Positions 45,209 to 53,307 of a stretch of 54,617 bases of DNA are shown here, piece after piece; position 1 is the first letter of the stretch, and each line of letters opens with the position of its first letter. The DNA comes from an uncultured Prevotella sp. (GTDB taxonomy: Bacteria; Bacteroidota; Bacteroidia; Bacteroidales; Bacteroidaceae), in contig ONGP01000019.1 in NCBI GenBank assembly GCA_900317405.1, positions 1-54,617 of the forward strand, written 5' to 3'. The notes beneath the pieces were generated by a model, which worked only from the letters and a program-made list of their open reading frames with translations, made no database searches and had not been told where the DNA came from. A program made the position numbers and the translations under genes.

Positions 45209-45848
45209 ATTTGCCTGTCAAAATCTCATGTTTCAGTATATTCCAGAAGGTATCACACAGCTCTTCCCATGGATTGTTCTCCATATCATAGTAAGCCTCA
45301 AACCTATCTTCATAAGCCACGCAACGAGCAAAATTGCTCAGCGTACGGTCGCTTATTTGCAATTCAGATGGCCACCAGCTGGGAGTTGCACTCTTAGCCA
45401 GTTCTGTAAATACCGATCTACTCATACGTCCATCTACTCTGTCTTTCACTACAAGATAGATGCCCAACCAGTCGTTCTTCGACCTAAACAGCTTATTATG
45501 CTCCAATGTGAGCAAATACAGGCTGTCGCCCACCACCATTTCGCGTTCGTTTTGCTTCATCGTCTGAAACTTCTTTCTAGCCATCGAGTCTGTCTCCTTC
45601 TGTCCGGGGCTACTCACACCCATCTCCTTGGGCACAGGTATTGGTACTACATGATAGTGTTCGCGTATCTCATTCACCTTATTAATATAGTCAAAGATGC
45701 CATGCATTACCCCATGCGCCAAAAGCGAAAACAGATATGGCCTGGCACCATCATACGTGCCTGCAGTCTTAGCCATGGTCATCAACAAGTTTTCGGGGAT
45801 TGTCGCCCCATCATGCCAGATGTACTGGACTTCTTCATTAATCTTCAT
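45195..45848 (-). CDS. Hypothetical protein
   Basis: The 217-aa soluble protein is rich in Trp and charged residues. The first half is helical (ARPYLFSLLAHGVMHGIFDYINKVNEIREHYHVVPIPVPKE). The second half has WLGIYLVVKDRVDGRMSRSVFTELAKS, perhaps a DNA-binding helix pair. No family was recognised. It is transcribed separately, from a -7 box TAATTTTG on minus at 45951-45958, leaving a leader of about 95 nt. Upstream of that promoter are 10-bp repeats (46018-46054). Confidence 0.7.
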   Translation of the reverse strand: MKINEEVQYIWHDGATIPENLLMTMAKTAGTYDGARPYLFSLLAHGVMHGIFDYINKVNEIREHYHVVPIPVPKEMGVSSPGQKETDSMARKKFQTMKQNEREMVVGDSLYLLTLEHNKLFRSKNDWLGIYLVVKDRVDGRMSRSVFTELAKSATPSWWPSELQISDRTLSNFARCVAYEDRFEAYYDMENNPWEELCDTFWNILKHEILTGKSTQK

Positions 45849-45950
45849 TTCTGAAAAACCTAATTAAAAACAACTTAGATTCTCGAAAATCAGATTCCAC
45901 GCGCTTCGTCTTAATAATCTCGAATACCCCGAACTTTTCAAAGGCGAGCG

Positions 45951-45958
45951 CAAAATTA
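45951..45958 (-). promoter_or_regulatory. -7 box of the 45195 gene
   Basis: Plus-strand CAAAATTA reads TAATTTTG on minus. No consensus -33 box is visible, so the upstream repeats may be activator sites. Confidence 0.5.
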
Positions 45959-46017
45959 CTATAATTACTACAGTTATCACAATAAAAAAATGGCATTTTG
46001 CGGCTACCAAGATAACT

Positions 46018-46054
46018 CACCACAAAATACCACAAAATACCACAAATCACCACA
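46018..46054. repeat. 10-bp direct repeats of CCACAAAATA type
   Basis: CCACAAAATA occurs twice in tandem, followed by CCACAAATCA and CCACATC, and is preceded by CA. The period is 10 bp, close to one helical turn. It lies between the stop of the 46075 gene and the promoter of the 45195 gene. Confidence 0.75.
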
Positions 46055-46074
46055 TCGGCGAAGATAAAAATCAA

Positions 46075-46992
46075 CTAGCGACCTGTTTTTTTAGCTGAAT
46101 ATTTAGCAAATACATCACGCATATCATTATACATTTTCTCGTCTTTGAAATATACCAGCGTCAGATTCTGATAATTATCAAACATCGTACTACTATCGTT
46201 CATTATATCACCAAACTCACTTTCAAACTCCTTCAGAGTAACCTTACGTATTGCTCCAACTTCGAGTGCAGCCCTGATAGGCCGCATTATATCTTTAGGT
46301 TTGGTTTTGCCATCTATATACTCGTGCAGCAGTCTGATAATAGTATCGGCATAAGTCTTGTTATTGATACAATTTCTGAAGTTCAATCGTTTTGGTCCCC
46401 TCTTTTTCTTCAGCAGATTGCCCACATTCTCATGCCCATGTAGTTCTTCCAGAGTATTGATGTCCTTAACTGGATCGTCCATCATATATCCCATCGCCGT
46501 CAAACACTGAGCGTGAGTATCGGTGGTTTCGCATTTCCTCAGTGTCAGAGTCCATCCATCTTTTACAAGCATCTTGCTAAGTGATTGACTCAGAACTCTT
46601 GCCACCTCACCACTTGCCTGCGAACACACCCTACACTTTTCTATCATAACTAGAGGCTGCTCAAGCCCAGCAAGCACAAACACATACAGATAAGGATGTT
46701 CGAGCTCAGACTTTGTACCACGATGTTCATCTGGTACAGTCAGCATTCGTTCATTGGCCACCCTGAGAAAGTAAGTGTTATTTATTGGGTCCTTAGCTGT
46801 TTCGTGATAGTATAGCCGCTTTGTCTTTCTATCCTTCAGTTCTATTCTGTTCACACACTTGTAATCATCATCCATCACCTTTGCCAGCACCTTATCTGGC
46901 AAAGGCAATCCGTCTTCGTCAAAAACCAATCCGCGACTTACGAACTGGCATGTATATATATCAAACTCCCTGCGAGGTGCATTTATACTCAT
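46075..46992 (-). CDS. Hypothetical protein in defence island
   Basis: The protein is 305 aa from ATG 46992 (MSINAPRREFDIYTC). The N-terminal half is beta-rich (FVFVSRG-like strands, LYYHETAKDPINNTYFLRVANE, HPYLYVFVLAG). Then comes KCRVCSQASGEVARVLSQSLSKML with two Cys. The C-terminal half is helical and basic, with LLKKKRGPKRLNFRNCINNKTYADTIIRLLHEYI. No family was recognised. The promoter at 47017-47048 lies inside the longer open frame that starts at 47079, so the longer start is rejected. It is transcribed alone, divergent from repeated element A. Confidence 0.72.
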   Translation of the reverse strand: MSINAPRREFDIYTCQFVSRGLVFDEDGLPLPDKVLAKVMDDDYKCVNRIELKDRKTKRLYYHETAKDPINNTYFLRVANERMLTVPDEHRGTKSELEHPYLYVFVLAGLEQPLVMIEKCRVCSQASGEVARVLSQSLSKMLVKDGWTLTLRKCETTDTHAQCLTAMGYMMDDPVKDINTLEELHGHENVGNLLKKKRGPKRLNFRNCINNKTYADTIIRLLHEYIDGKTKPKDIMRPIRAALEVGAIRKVTLKEFESEFGDIMNDSSTMFDNYQNLTLVYFKDEKMYNDMRDVFAKYSAKKTGR

Positions 46993-47016
46993 GTATCCTG
47001 TTTTTTTTTGGAAACG

Positions 47017-47048
47017 CAAAAGTACAATTTTACCACGACATAACCAAA
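47017..47048 (-). promoter_or_regulatory. Promoter of the 46075 gene
   Basis: Minus-strand TTTG (plus CAAA, 47045-47048), exactly 20 bp, TACTTTTG (plus CAAAAGTA, 47017-47024). It decides the ATG at 46992. Confidence 0.78.
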
Positions 47049-47136
47049 CTTCAGGCCAACAAATGTTGATTTCTCCCACCTTTCTATTATTATAGTAGGC
47101 AGAAAAACGAAATGTTACACCCTCCTTGCAGATTTA

Positions 47137-47168
47137 TTTGCACAATCCAAATAAAAGTATTACCTTTG
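47137..47168 (+). promoter_or_regulatory. Promoter of repeated element A
   Basis: TTTG 47137-47140, exactly 20 bp, TACCTTTG 47161-47168. No open frame follows; the transcript would be the structured element. Confidence 0.78.
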
Positions 47169-47173
47169 CACCC

Positions 47174-47293
47174 GTTTTTAATATTATGTTAGGTTCAATT
47201 AGCGCTGTGATAGCGCGGAGGATATATTCATAAATTTGTTTAATTTAGTTTATTATTATTATGGGGTGAGCCAACAGTGATGTTCGCTCTCCT
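47174..47293 (+). ncRNA. Structured repeated element, copy A (putative small RNA)
   Basis: Hairpin I is GCGCT-GTGAT-AGCGC at 47202-47216. An A/T-rich linker of about 47 nt follows. Hairpin II at 47264-47293 has stem GAGC, a C/C mismatch, AACA, loop GTGA, TGTT and GCTC, extended by GG/CC beyond a T/T mismatch. The 3' end overlaps the last codons of vsr on the other strand. Copies B (48605) and C (53751) share the promoter and architecture. Transcription is inferred. Confidence 0.65.
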
Positions 47294-47296
47294 ATT

Positions 47297-47821
47297 TTAT
47301 TTCCGTTCTTCTGCAGCTATGTATAGTGGCGATTCCTCTTCCACTTTCGGATAAGAAATCGTCTTTGCACCATGATCCTGCAACCAAATATGGTTTAACG
47401 TAAATGCTATTGAATCTAGCGTTTTCTCCCGCTGTTTGGGCTTCAACTCGCATTCCCAAACAGTAATGCAATGCCAGCCCATTTCGGCTAGTTTACGCTG
47501 ATCCTCCTTATCACGCTCCTTGTTCCTACGAATCTTTGCCACCCAAAAATCGTGATTCGTTTTGGGTATTTTGCAGCAAGCAGAATTCTCCATTGCTCTT
47601 CTGTCTACATTGTGGCCGTGCCAAAAGCAGCCGTTCACAAATATGCATGTGCGATACTTGCGAAGTACTAAGTCTGGATGGCCAGGTAGGCGCTTGTGGT
47701 TCAGCCGATAGCGGAAACCCCTACTCCACAGCCCACGCCGCACTATCATCTCCGGTTTGGTATTCTTGCCGTGAATAGCCGCCATATTGCGGTGTCGTTG
47801 TTCGGGAGTAAGTTTGTCCAT
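47297..47821 (-). CDS. vsr: Very short patch repair endonuclease
   Basis: The 174-aa protein is a close fit to Vsr: MDKLTPEQRHRNMAAIHGKNTKPE, then GFRYRLNHKRLPGHPDLVL with catalytic Asp50, FVNGCFWHGH with metal/catalytic His68 and His70, and WHCITVWECELK. Vsr nicks next to T:G mismatches left by 5-methylcytosine deamination, protecting C5-methylated sites. The C5-methyltransferase at 50058 is the natural partner. ATG 47821 is used; an upstream GTG at 47827 is in frame. It lies 22 bp after the Nudix gene on the same strand. Confidence 0.95.
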   Translation of the reverse strand: MDKLTPEQRHRNMAAIHGKNTKPEMIVRRGLWSRGFRYRLNHKRLPGHPDLVLRKYRTCIFVNGCFWHGHNVDRRAMENSACCKIPKTNHDFWVAKIRRNKERDKEDQRKLAEMGWHCITVWECELKPKQREKTLDSIAFTLNHIWLQDHGAKTISYPKVEEESPLYIAAEERK

Positions 47822-47843
47822 AGGCACGTAGATAATTTTTGTT

Positions 47844-48494
47844 TTATATCGGCAAAGAAGTCTTTAAGAACAGAGTCCTGTCAGCCAGGAGCCAATCCAA
47901 CTTATACCAATCTTTACGCTTGATCCATTTCGCCGCCGAATGCTCCTTCAGCGTGTAGCCACTCTCCAACCGGCAGAGAAAGCAATACATCGTGACACGC
48001 TTATCAGGATAATCCCAATTTATCTCCTCAAGATATTGCTCGATGGTGATTTCTGCCGCTAACTCCTCGCGTATCTCCCGCTTCAGCGCCTCCTCGCGGC
48101 TCTCGCCTTGTTCGATTTTTCCACCCGGGAATTCCCATTTTCCTTTTTGGTCGCCATAGCCTCGCTGCGTGGCAAAGATGTGCCCTCGCCCATCATGTAT
48201 CACCGCAGCCACCACACGTATATGGTTCATATCGCGCAGTCGCTTCTGCTCCTTCTCGATAGCCAATCGCTTTCTCAGTTCCTTTCTGGCTTCCTTCTCT
48301 TTTTTACGCTCTTTTATTTTCTTCGGGTCTCTAGTCATCAAGTATATCACAAGACCGCAAATCGAGAAGAACAACACGCCTTGCCATGACCAATCAATTT
48401 CCTTGATCATCATACCGCCAAACAGTACAATAATCACAAAGCAGACTATATACAGTCCCAGGTTACCAGTCAAAAGAACAAGGATCCTCCACAT
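47844..48494 (-). CDS. Membrane-anchored Nudix hydrolase (MutT-like)
   Basis: Of 216 residues, two N-terminal transmembrane helices lie at about 4-27 and 39-54. A highly charged coiled-coil linker occupies 55-88. A MutT-type Nudix domain starts at Met89 (NHIRVVAAVIHDGRGHIFATQRG). The Nudix box is GGKIEQGESREEALKREIREEL (residues 124-145), a full match. MutT relatives hydrolyse oxidised or other nucleoside triphosphates. The membrane anchor is unusual, because most MutT proteins start at the equivalent of Met89. The gene is upstream of vsr in a two-gene module. Confidence 0.87.
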   Translation of the reverse strand: MWRILVLLTGNLGLYIVCFVIIVLFGGMMIKEIDWSWQGVLFFSICGLVIYLMTRDPKKIKERKKEKEARKELRKRLAIEKEQKRLRDMNHIRVVAAVIHDGRGHIFATQRGYGDQKGKWEFPGGKIEQGESREEALKREIREELAAEITIEQYLEEINWDYPDKRVTMYCFLCRLESGYTLKEHSAAKWIKRKDWYKLDWLLADRTLFLKTSLPI

Positions 48495-48567
48495 ACTATT
48501 TTAGCGCATTATATTCTGCTGCAAAGATAGAGTTTATTATCGTAAGTTGCAAGTTTTAGCGAGGAAA

Positions 48568-48599
48568 TTTGCACAAGTCGCATAAAATGCGTACCTTTG
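48568..48599 (+). promoter_or_regulatory. Promoter of repeated element B
   Basis: TTTG 48568-48571, exactly 20 bp, TACCTTTG 48592-48599. The spacer and boxes (GTCGCA and AAATGCG blocks) are nearly identical to those of copy C. Confidence 0.8.
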
Positions 48600-48604
48600 C
48601 AGCC

Positions 48605-48728
48605 AAGTTTATATTATCTAGTTATCCAATTTTCAGCATTAAGTAGTGCTGTGATAGCACAAAAGACGCTCATAAAATTAAACTTCTATATAAATATTTT
48701 AGAGGACCAGCAGCGATGCTCGTCCTCT
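48605..48728 (+). ncRNA. Structured repeated element, copy B (putative small RNA)
   Basis: Hairpin I is GTGCT-GTGAT-AGCAC at 48646-48660. An A/T-rich linker of 40 nt follows. Hairpin II at 48701-48728 is AGAGGAC, a C/C mismatch, AGCA, loop GCGA, TGCT, GTCCTCT, a near-perfect palindrome. Stem sequences differ from copies A and C while pairing is kept, which points to selection on structure. Confidence 0.68.
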
Positions 48729-48774
48729 AATTATATGGCAGAACCGAAATGAACTTTTGGTACCGATTCAAGCG

Positions 48775-48822
48775 CTACGATGGTACCGTTTCGCCGATAT
48801 TATCAGGTGATAGTTTGTCCAT
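48775..48822 (-). pseudogene. Possible vsr 5'-end remnant
   Basis: The minus strand reads MDKLSPDNIGETVPS and then TAG. The 15-bp segment at 48812-48826 is identical to the vsr start region at 47811-47825, and the following codons keep MDKL(T/S)P(E/D). As with vsr it lies to the right of a copy of the repeated element. Beyond these few codons no vsr similarity is visible, so chance is possible. Confidence 0.35.
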
Positions 48823-48835
48823 AGGCGTAGGGCTT

Positions 48836-49273
48836 TTATTTCAGAGCATTTATCAGTTCATCGATATTGCAGCAAACTTTATCAAACAGCTTATACATCA
48901 GTTCTGGCTCTTGTTGTTCAGGGATATAAGCGATTGTCAGTTTCCCACGTCCAGCAAACCAACCGGCCTCTGTATGAGCGCTCCGACCACAAGGCAAAAC
49001 AAGCACACAAGTATCGCACGATTCCATAGCCTCGATGTCGTTATGAAACTGTCGTTCAGCCTTGGGGTGCTTAAGCATATCTCGATATTCAGCTGGAGTC
49101 CATTCCATATAATCCTCGCTAACGCTACTCCACTTAAACCCAGGATCGCCCGACGGCGGATTGCGGAAATCATAAACTTCATGTCCCGCCTCCCTCAGTT
49201 TTGCAACAACCTCAGGATAGTATTCGTTGCGCCAACTGCTTGCTACATATATCTTGCGTGGAGTCATTGTCAT
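48836..49273 (-). CDS. DUF4406-type nucleoside 2-deoxyribosyltransferase-like protein
   Basis: The 145-aa protein opens KIYVASSWRNEYYPEVVAKLREAGHEVYDFRNP, a Rossmann-like strand-loop. Near residue 85 it has ESCDTCVLVLPCGRSAHTEAGWFAGRGK, the DUF4406/deoxyribosyltransferase signature with the Glu nucleophile region (SAHTEAG). Relatives cleave N-glycosidic bonds of deoxynucleosides or nucleotides. In a defence island it might modify nucleotide pools, but that is inference. The start overlaps the HNH gene stop by 4 bp, so it is coupled to the restriction operon. Confidence 0.82.
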   Translation of the reverse strand: MTMTPRKIYVASSWRNEYYPEVVAKLREAGHEVYDFRNPPSGDPGFKWSSVSEDYMEWTPAEYRDMLKHPKAERQFHNDIEAMESCDTCVLVLPCGRSAHTEAGWFAGRGKLTIAYIPEQQEPELMYKLFDKVCCNIDELINALK

Positions 49274-50046
49274 ACCTTATTAAATATACAATCCCGGTGC
49301 CACTCCAAGAATACTGGATTTGGATAATACTTCTTTGGTGTTACGAGTTTCCTATCTCTAACAGGCTCAAAGTATTTCATAAAGTATTCTTTACCAACAT
49401 TAGATTCAAGTCGTTCTGAAAATATGGTTGTCATATCTGCACGAAAACTCAGCAGTCCCTTATCAAATGCCTTATCATAAAGCGAAGACAAACATATACC
49501 ATTCTCCGGATTCAACCGGTTCTCAACATCATCCGCCCAAGGAATAATATGACTGGCAACTAGTAGTTCAGGAATGTCTATGCCTGTCAAGCCACATTTC
49601 CCTTCATAATTAGCCAGCACGATTTGCCTAAACACTGATTGATTTACACGAGTCTTTACTTCCCTAAGACGGTTTTCGCCAACTACACCTTCTGGGATAT
49701 CTTTTAAGTCATCAGCATACTTAGATTCTATATCTGTATCCTGATATTTTGCAAGAATTAGCTCACTCTCGTAAACCAAAGCTTCGCGATTATTTTTGAA
49801 TTCACCCCAATATGGCAAGCACTGTTTTTTACCACCCTGCATTCCAACAATTCCACGTTCTTTTAATTTCTCATCGCATGATGCATAGTTGGTTAAACGG
49901 ATGGCAACAGAATTAGCTGTTCTCCCTATTAGATTGGCAAGTTCTATAACTTTTGGATTGCTTCTGTGCATCTTACCAAATGGCGTCTTCAAATAAAGAT
50001 TCAACGCCAAAATCATTTCGTCACGTGTCCACAGATTACTTGCCAT
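49270..50046 (-). CDS. HNH endonuclease
   Basis: Of 258 residues, the N-terminal half has a helix-turn-helix-like segment (IELANLIGRTANSVAIRLTNYA). The C-terminal HNH nuclease carries CGLTGIDIPELLVASHIIPWADD and LNPENGICLSSLYDKAFDKGLLSF, with the His-Asn-His residues. This is the HNH_2-type domain often found beside restriction-modification genes. It lies 11 bp downstream of the methyltransferase and overlaps the DUF4406 gene. It may be a second nuclease of the system or a modification-dependent enzyme. Confidence 0.88.
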   Translation of the reverse strand: MASNLWTRDEMILALNLYLKTPFGKMHRSNPKVIELANLIGRTANSVAIRLTNYASCDEKLKERGIVGMQGGKKQCLPYWGEFKNNREALVYESELILAKYQDTDIESKYADDLKDIPEGVVGENRLREVKTRVNQSVFRQIVLANYEGKCGLTGIDIPELLVASHIIPWADDVENRLNPENGICLSSLYDKAFDKGLLSFRADMTTIFSERLESNVGKEYFMKYFEPVRDRKLVTPKKYYPNPVFLEWHRDCIFNKV

Positions 50047-50057
50047 ATTGAGATAAA

Positions 50058-51785
50058 CTATTCTTTCTCTTTAAATATCCTACCAAGGAAAGTATCCTTG
50101 AACCAATAGCGGTTCAGCGAAAGCATCTGATATTCAGGCAGGCTCTCCAGGTACTCCAGCTCGAATACCAAACGAGGTTCTGTATCCTTTGTTTCTGGAT
50201 GTATCTCTGCCTTGTTACCAATTCTTGCCACACGGATCAGATACAAATCACGAACACCCTTTTCCTTAATATATGGCATGAAGTAGTATAACTTGTTAAC
50301 TGCCACAGTTGAGGGGAACGTTTTTGTTTTACCTGTATAGTACACCTTGGTTGGTTCCTCCTTCAAGAAGTATTCCTCATTATCCTTCTTCACAAGACCA
50401 ATTAGAAGATGTTTAGTTGGATCAAGAGTATACTGTTTCTTGGGGCGATTTACTACGAGAGGTTTTTCTTCATCAGCAAACAATCCCAAATCAAGCATTG
50501 GCTTAGAGTCGCGAGCCGTAAAAATAGGGCGAGAAGACACAGGAGCCTCGTCATAAATGAACTGATAGAGGCTCTTTCCAATTTGCTCAACAATACCACA
50601 AACCAGAGCATTACCCATCAGGAATGCGCGACGTCCATCTGATACTTGAGGATGCAATGTGTGGTTATCAGGGAACATATTCATACGTTCCAACTCAATT
50701 GGCAGGAGTCTGCGATAGCGACCAGACTTTGTCTGAACTACATGCTTGAATCGAGAAGCAGATGCACCACCTTCGCCTGTAATAATTGTACGTGAAGGCT
50801 GATCAAGACTGTCAGGGAAAGACATTCCGCCCTCAGAGAACATATATTTAAAGCCCTCCTTAGAAACTCGTTCAATCTTCTTTGCACCCTTTTCGTATTG
50901 CCATCTTGGCAGGTCCTCGTCAGAAATAAAGAATTCCTCAGGAACCAATTCTTCATCAATAAGATTACCTCCAAGAGTCTGGCGTGGTCCATCATATACG
51001 GCTTCAGCGTCAACTGAATATACATGGCGGTCCATCATCAAACCGGCATTACCGAATGGGGTCTCTTTCTTACCCTTGTTGAAGCCTGCAGATACTTCCT
51101 GAATTGTTCCCTCTATATCAAATTCCGATAGAGTTTTGGGCTTAACCTTGAATGGGAAAGCCTTGGCAGTTACACCATCAAACTCCACCCAATCTTCCAT
51201 TTTCTCAATTTTCTGAGCAACAACAGAGTCCTTCTGATAACCTACGATATAGGTTCTTCTTCTGCGTTGTGGCATGCCATAGTCGGCAGCATTAATAACG
51301 CGCCACTCAACAACATAACCAAGGTCAGCCAACGATGCAAGGATAATAGCAAAGTCACGTCCACGCTGTGTTGCTGGAGAATTAAGTAGACGGTCGACAT
51401 TTTCAAAGAATATGAACTTGGGGCGCTTATCCTCTTTTTCATTAAGTATGCGATATATCTGCCACCAAAGAACACCTTTCTTACCTTCAATTCCGCCAGA
51501 TCTGCTAAGCGTAGCCGCTACAGAATAATCCTGGCAGGGGAAACCGCCAACCAACAAATCATGGTCTGGTATATCCGCTGTCGGAATGGTATTAATATCC
51601 TTATTACAATGACCCTTTGAGCCAAAACGTGCCTGATAAACAATCGAAGCATCCTGATGCTGAGTTGATGGTTCCCATTGGTTGTTCCATACTGTCTCAT
51701 ATACATCAGATGCACCTTCAAGGCCGATGCGGAATCCTCCAACACCAGCAAATAATTCTACTACTTTTATCTTTTTATTGCTCAT
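50058..51785 (-). CDS. dcm: DNA (cytosine-5-)-methyltransferase
   Basis: The 575-aa protein has the C5-MTase motifs in order: I VELFAGVGGFRIGLEG (residues 9-24), IV GGFPCQDYSVA with catalytic Cys84, VI FFENVDRLL (residues 126-134), VIII QRRRRTYIVGY, then a target-recognition region and IX/X (RYRRLLPIELERMNMFP, GNALVCGIVEQIGKSLYQ). About 150 C-terminal residues after motif X are an extra domain of unknown role. It protects host DNA from the adjacent restriction enzyme and overlaps its gene by 11 bp. By analogy with Sau3AI systems the site could be GATC, which is untested. Confidence 0.96.
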   Translation of the reverse strand: MSNKKIKVVELFAGVGGFRIGLEGASDVYETVWNNQWEPSTQHQDASIVYQARFGSKGHCNKDINTIPTADIPDHDLLVGGFPCQDYSVAATLSRSGGIEGKKGVLWWQIYRILNEKEDKRPKFIFFENVDRLLNSPATQRGRDFAIILASLADLGYVVEWRVINAADYGMPQRRRRTYIVGYQKDSVVAQKIEKMEDWVEFDGVTAKAFPFKVKPKTLSEFDIEGTIQEVSAGFNKGKKETPFGNAGLMMDRHVYSVDAEAVYDGPRQTLGGNLIDEELVPEEFFISDEDLPRWQYEKGAKKIERVSKEGFKYMFSEGGMSFPDSLDQPSRTIITGEGGASASRFKHVVQTKSGRYRRLLPIELERMNMFPDNHTLHPQVSDGRRAFLMGNALVCGIVEQIGKSLYQFIYDEAPVSSRPIFTARDSKPMLDLGLFADEEKPLVVNRPKKQYTLDPTKHLLIGLVKKDNEEYFLKEEPTKVYYTGKTKTFPSTVAVNKLYYFMPYIKEKGVRDLYLIRVARIGNKAEIHPETKDTEPRLVFELEYLESLPEYQMLSLNRYWFKDTFLGRIFKEKE

Positions 51786-53304
51786 TATCTAATAATAATT
51801 TTACTTCTTTTTTATCTAACCATATAAACTGTGGAATCATCTTTAAACCATTGATTTCCAACGTCTTATATCTATCTTCGGTTTTTGGCGCTCCACCTCT
51901 TATGAACACCTTGTGTGTAGCCATTTTGGGGAAGTTAGGAGCCTCCATATATGTTCCAGACTTATTTACAATATAATTACCTTGGGCATCCTTTTTCCTT
52001 TCAATACGGAGTTTCTTGTTAATAATCAAATCACGAACATCATCCCACAAACGTTTCACATTGTTTACGATAAAGTCCTCTTTGAAATATATTCTCTTGA
52101 AACCTTCAAAAATGATGGTGTCAGGATTACTAGTGTCATCGGAATGACGATATTTTATAAACAAGAAATGATGCCCGGTAAAGTACTCGTATATCGCCGA
52201 CTCTTCAAAATTATCCTCACGGGTCCAGTCTTCCAAGTCAGGTAAGAACAGTTTCATATCTTCCTTACCCTTCCCATTTGACATGAATGGCACACTCTTA
52301 GCAATAATACCCAACTTCGCAAAATCTTCTATATCGTTAAGCTTTGTCGCATGCCCGCCAAACATTTTTACCACAACACACTCTGCAAAGTTCTTTGCAT
52401 CAAAATTGGCATTTATGCCTAATTCTAAAGCAATTTGAGCGAACGATTTTCCTTTATACTTTTTTGAGAGAAGTTCACATTTTCTATCTAGATCAGCATA
52501 CTTGTCAAATGACTCTGTTAGTGTCTCAAAATGTTTATTTGAGAAGAGCTTATCAGCAATAACCGTAGCAAAAGCACGCTTCAAGCGGAACCTAGGATTA
52601 TTGGGGAATTTAGGTGCTGTATCAATCAACATGAGTTGACCTCGTAGCTCATGAGAAAGACGTGGATATTGCTTTTCCCTAGCCTCCTGAGTATGATATT
52701 CTTTATGAATCAATACAAGGAAATCGTGAACTAATATCCAATCCTGCTTTAGCATTAGCCGGTCTTTTGAATCAAATTCGTATTTCTGAAAACCTAATAT
52801 CTTAAAGTTTTTATATCCTTCTAGTTTTACAGTTTTCGGAGAATTATAGAAATAATAAACCCATAGCATGTGGGCCAACTTATGCCAGAAGTTAGAATCC
52901 TCAAACTTTTCATTTACAATCTTGGAAATAGATACAGCAGTTACGCTTACAGGCTCTTTGCATTCATATTTATATGGAGAGTCTTGACGTTTTGGGGTTA
53001 TCATTCCTGTCGTTTTCACCTCAAAAGGTATTCCATCGATGAGAATATCAGCCTCTTGCTTGGAATCCAGTACACAATGCAGAATTGATGCCTCAACTAT
53101 CTGCCCTGCAATACCAGTAACCTTTGTGTTGCCAGCGTATCGTTCAAATAGTTTTGCATCGTCTACTTCCAAAAGAGTTTTACCCCTTGCAGCCCCCAAG
53201 AGATTATCAATTTGTTTGCTCGTGAACACCCTTGTGGGATCCACGTCAGATTTACTTCCTGCGAACGAGGACTTAATCTTATTGAATAATCTCTTTATCG
53301 TCAT
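51775..53304 (-). CDS. MutH/Sau3AI-like restriction endonuclease
   Basis: The 509-aa protein has, near residues 60-100, GNTKVTGIAGQIVEASIL and then DSKQEADILIDGIPFEVKTTG. This aligns with the MutH/Sau3AI catalytic core: Glu71, Asp86 or Asp90, and Glu95-x-Lys97. A long C-terminal half could be the second, non-catalytic MutH-like domain seen in Sau3AI, and the length is close to Sau3AI. It would cut unmethylated DNA, the site being set with the neighbouring C5-MTase. It overlaps the MTase gene by 11 bp and follows a small gene by 3 bp. Confidence 0.78.
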   Translation of the reverse strand: MTIKRLFNKIKSSFAGSKSDVDPTRVFTSKQIDNLLGAARGKTLLEVDDAKLFERYAGNTKVTGIAGQIVEASILHCVLDSKQEADILIDGIPFEVKTTGMITPKRQDSPYKYECKEPVSVTAVSISKIVNEKFEDSNFWHKLAHMLWVYYFYNSPKTVKLEGYKNFKILGFQKYEFDSKDRLMLKQDWILVHDFLVLIHKEYHTQEAREKQYPRLSHELRGQLMLIDTAPKFPNNPRFRLKRAFATVIADKLFSNKHFETLTESFDKYADLDRKCELLSKKYKGKSFAQIALELGINANFDAKNFAECVVVKMFGGHATKLNDIEDFAKLGIIAKSVPFMSNGKGKEDMKLFLPDLEDWTREDNFEESAIYEYFTGHHFLFIKYRHSDDTSNPDTIIFEGFKRIYFKEDFIVNNVKRLWDDVRDLIINKKLRIERKKDAQGNYIVNKSGTYMEAPNFPKMATHKVFIRGGAPKTEDRYKTLEINGLKMIPQFIWLDKKEVKLLLDNEQ

Positions 53305-53307
53305 AAA

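Noticed and set aside
45838-46074. 78-codon minus-strand frame with a hydrophobic start
   Set aside because: It runs through the 10-bp repeat array and the promoter of the 45195 gene and overlaps that gene's start. More likely regulatory DNA than a gene.
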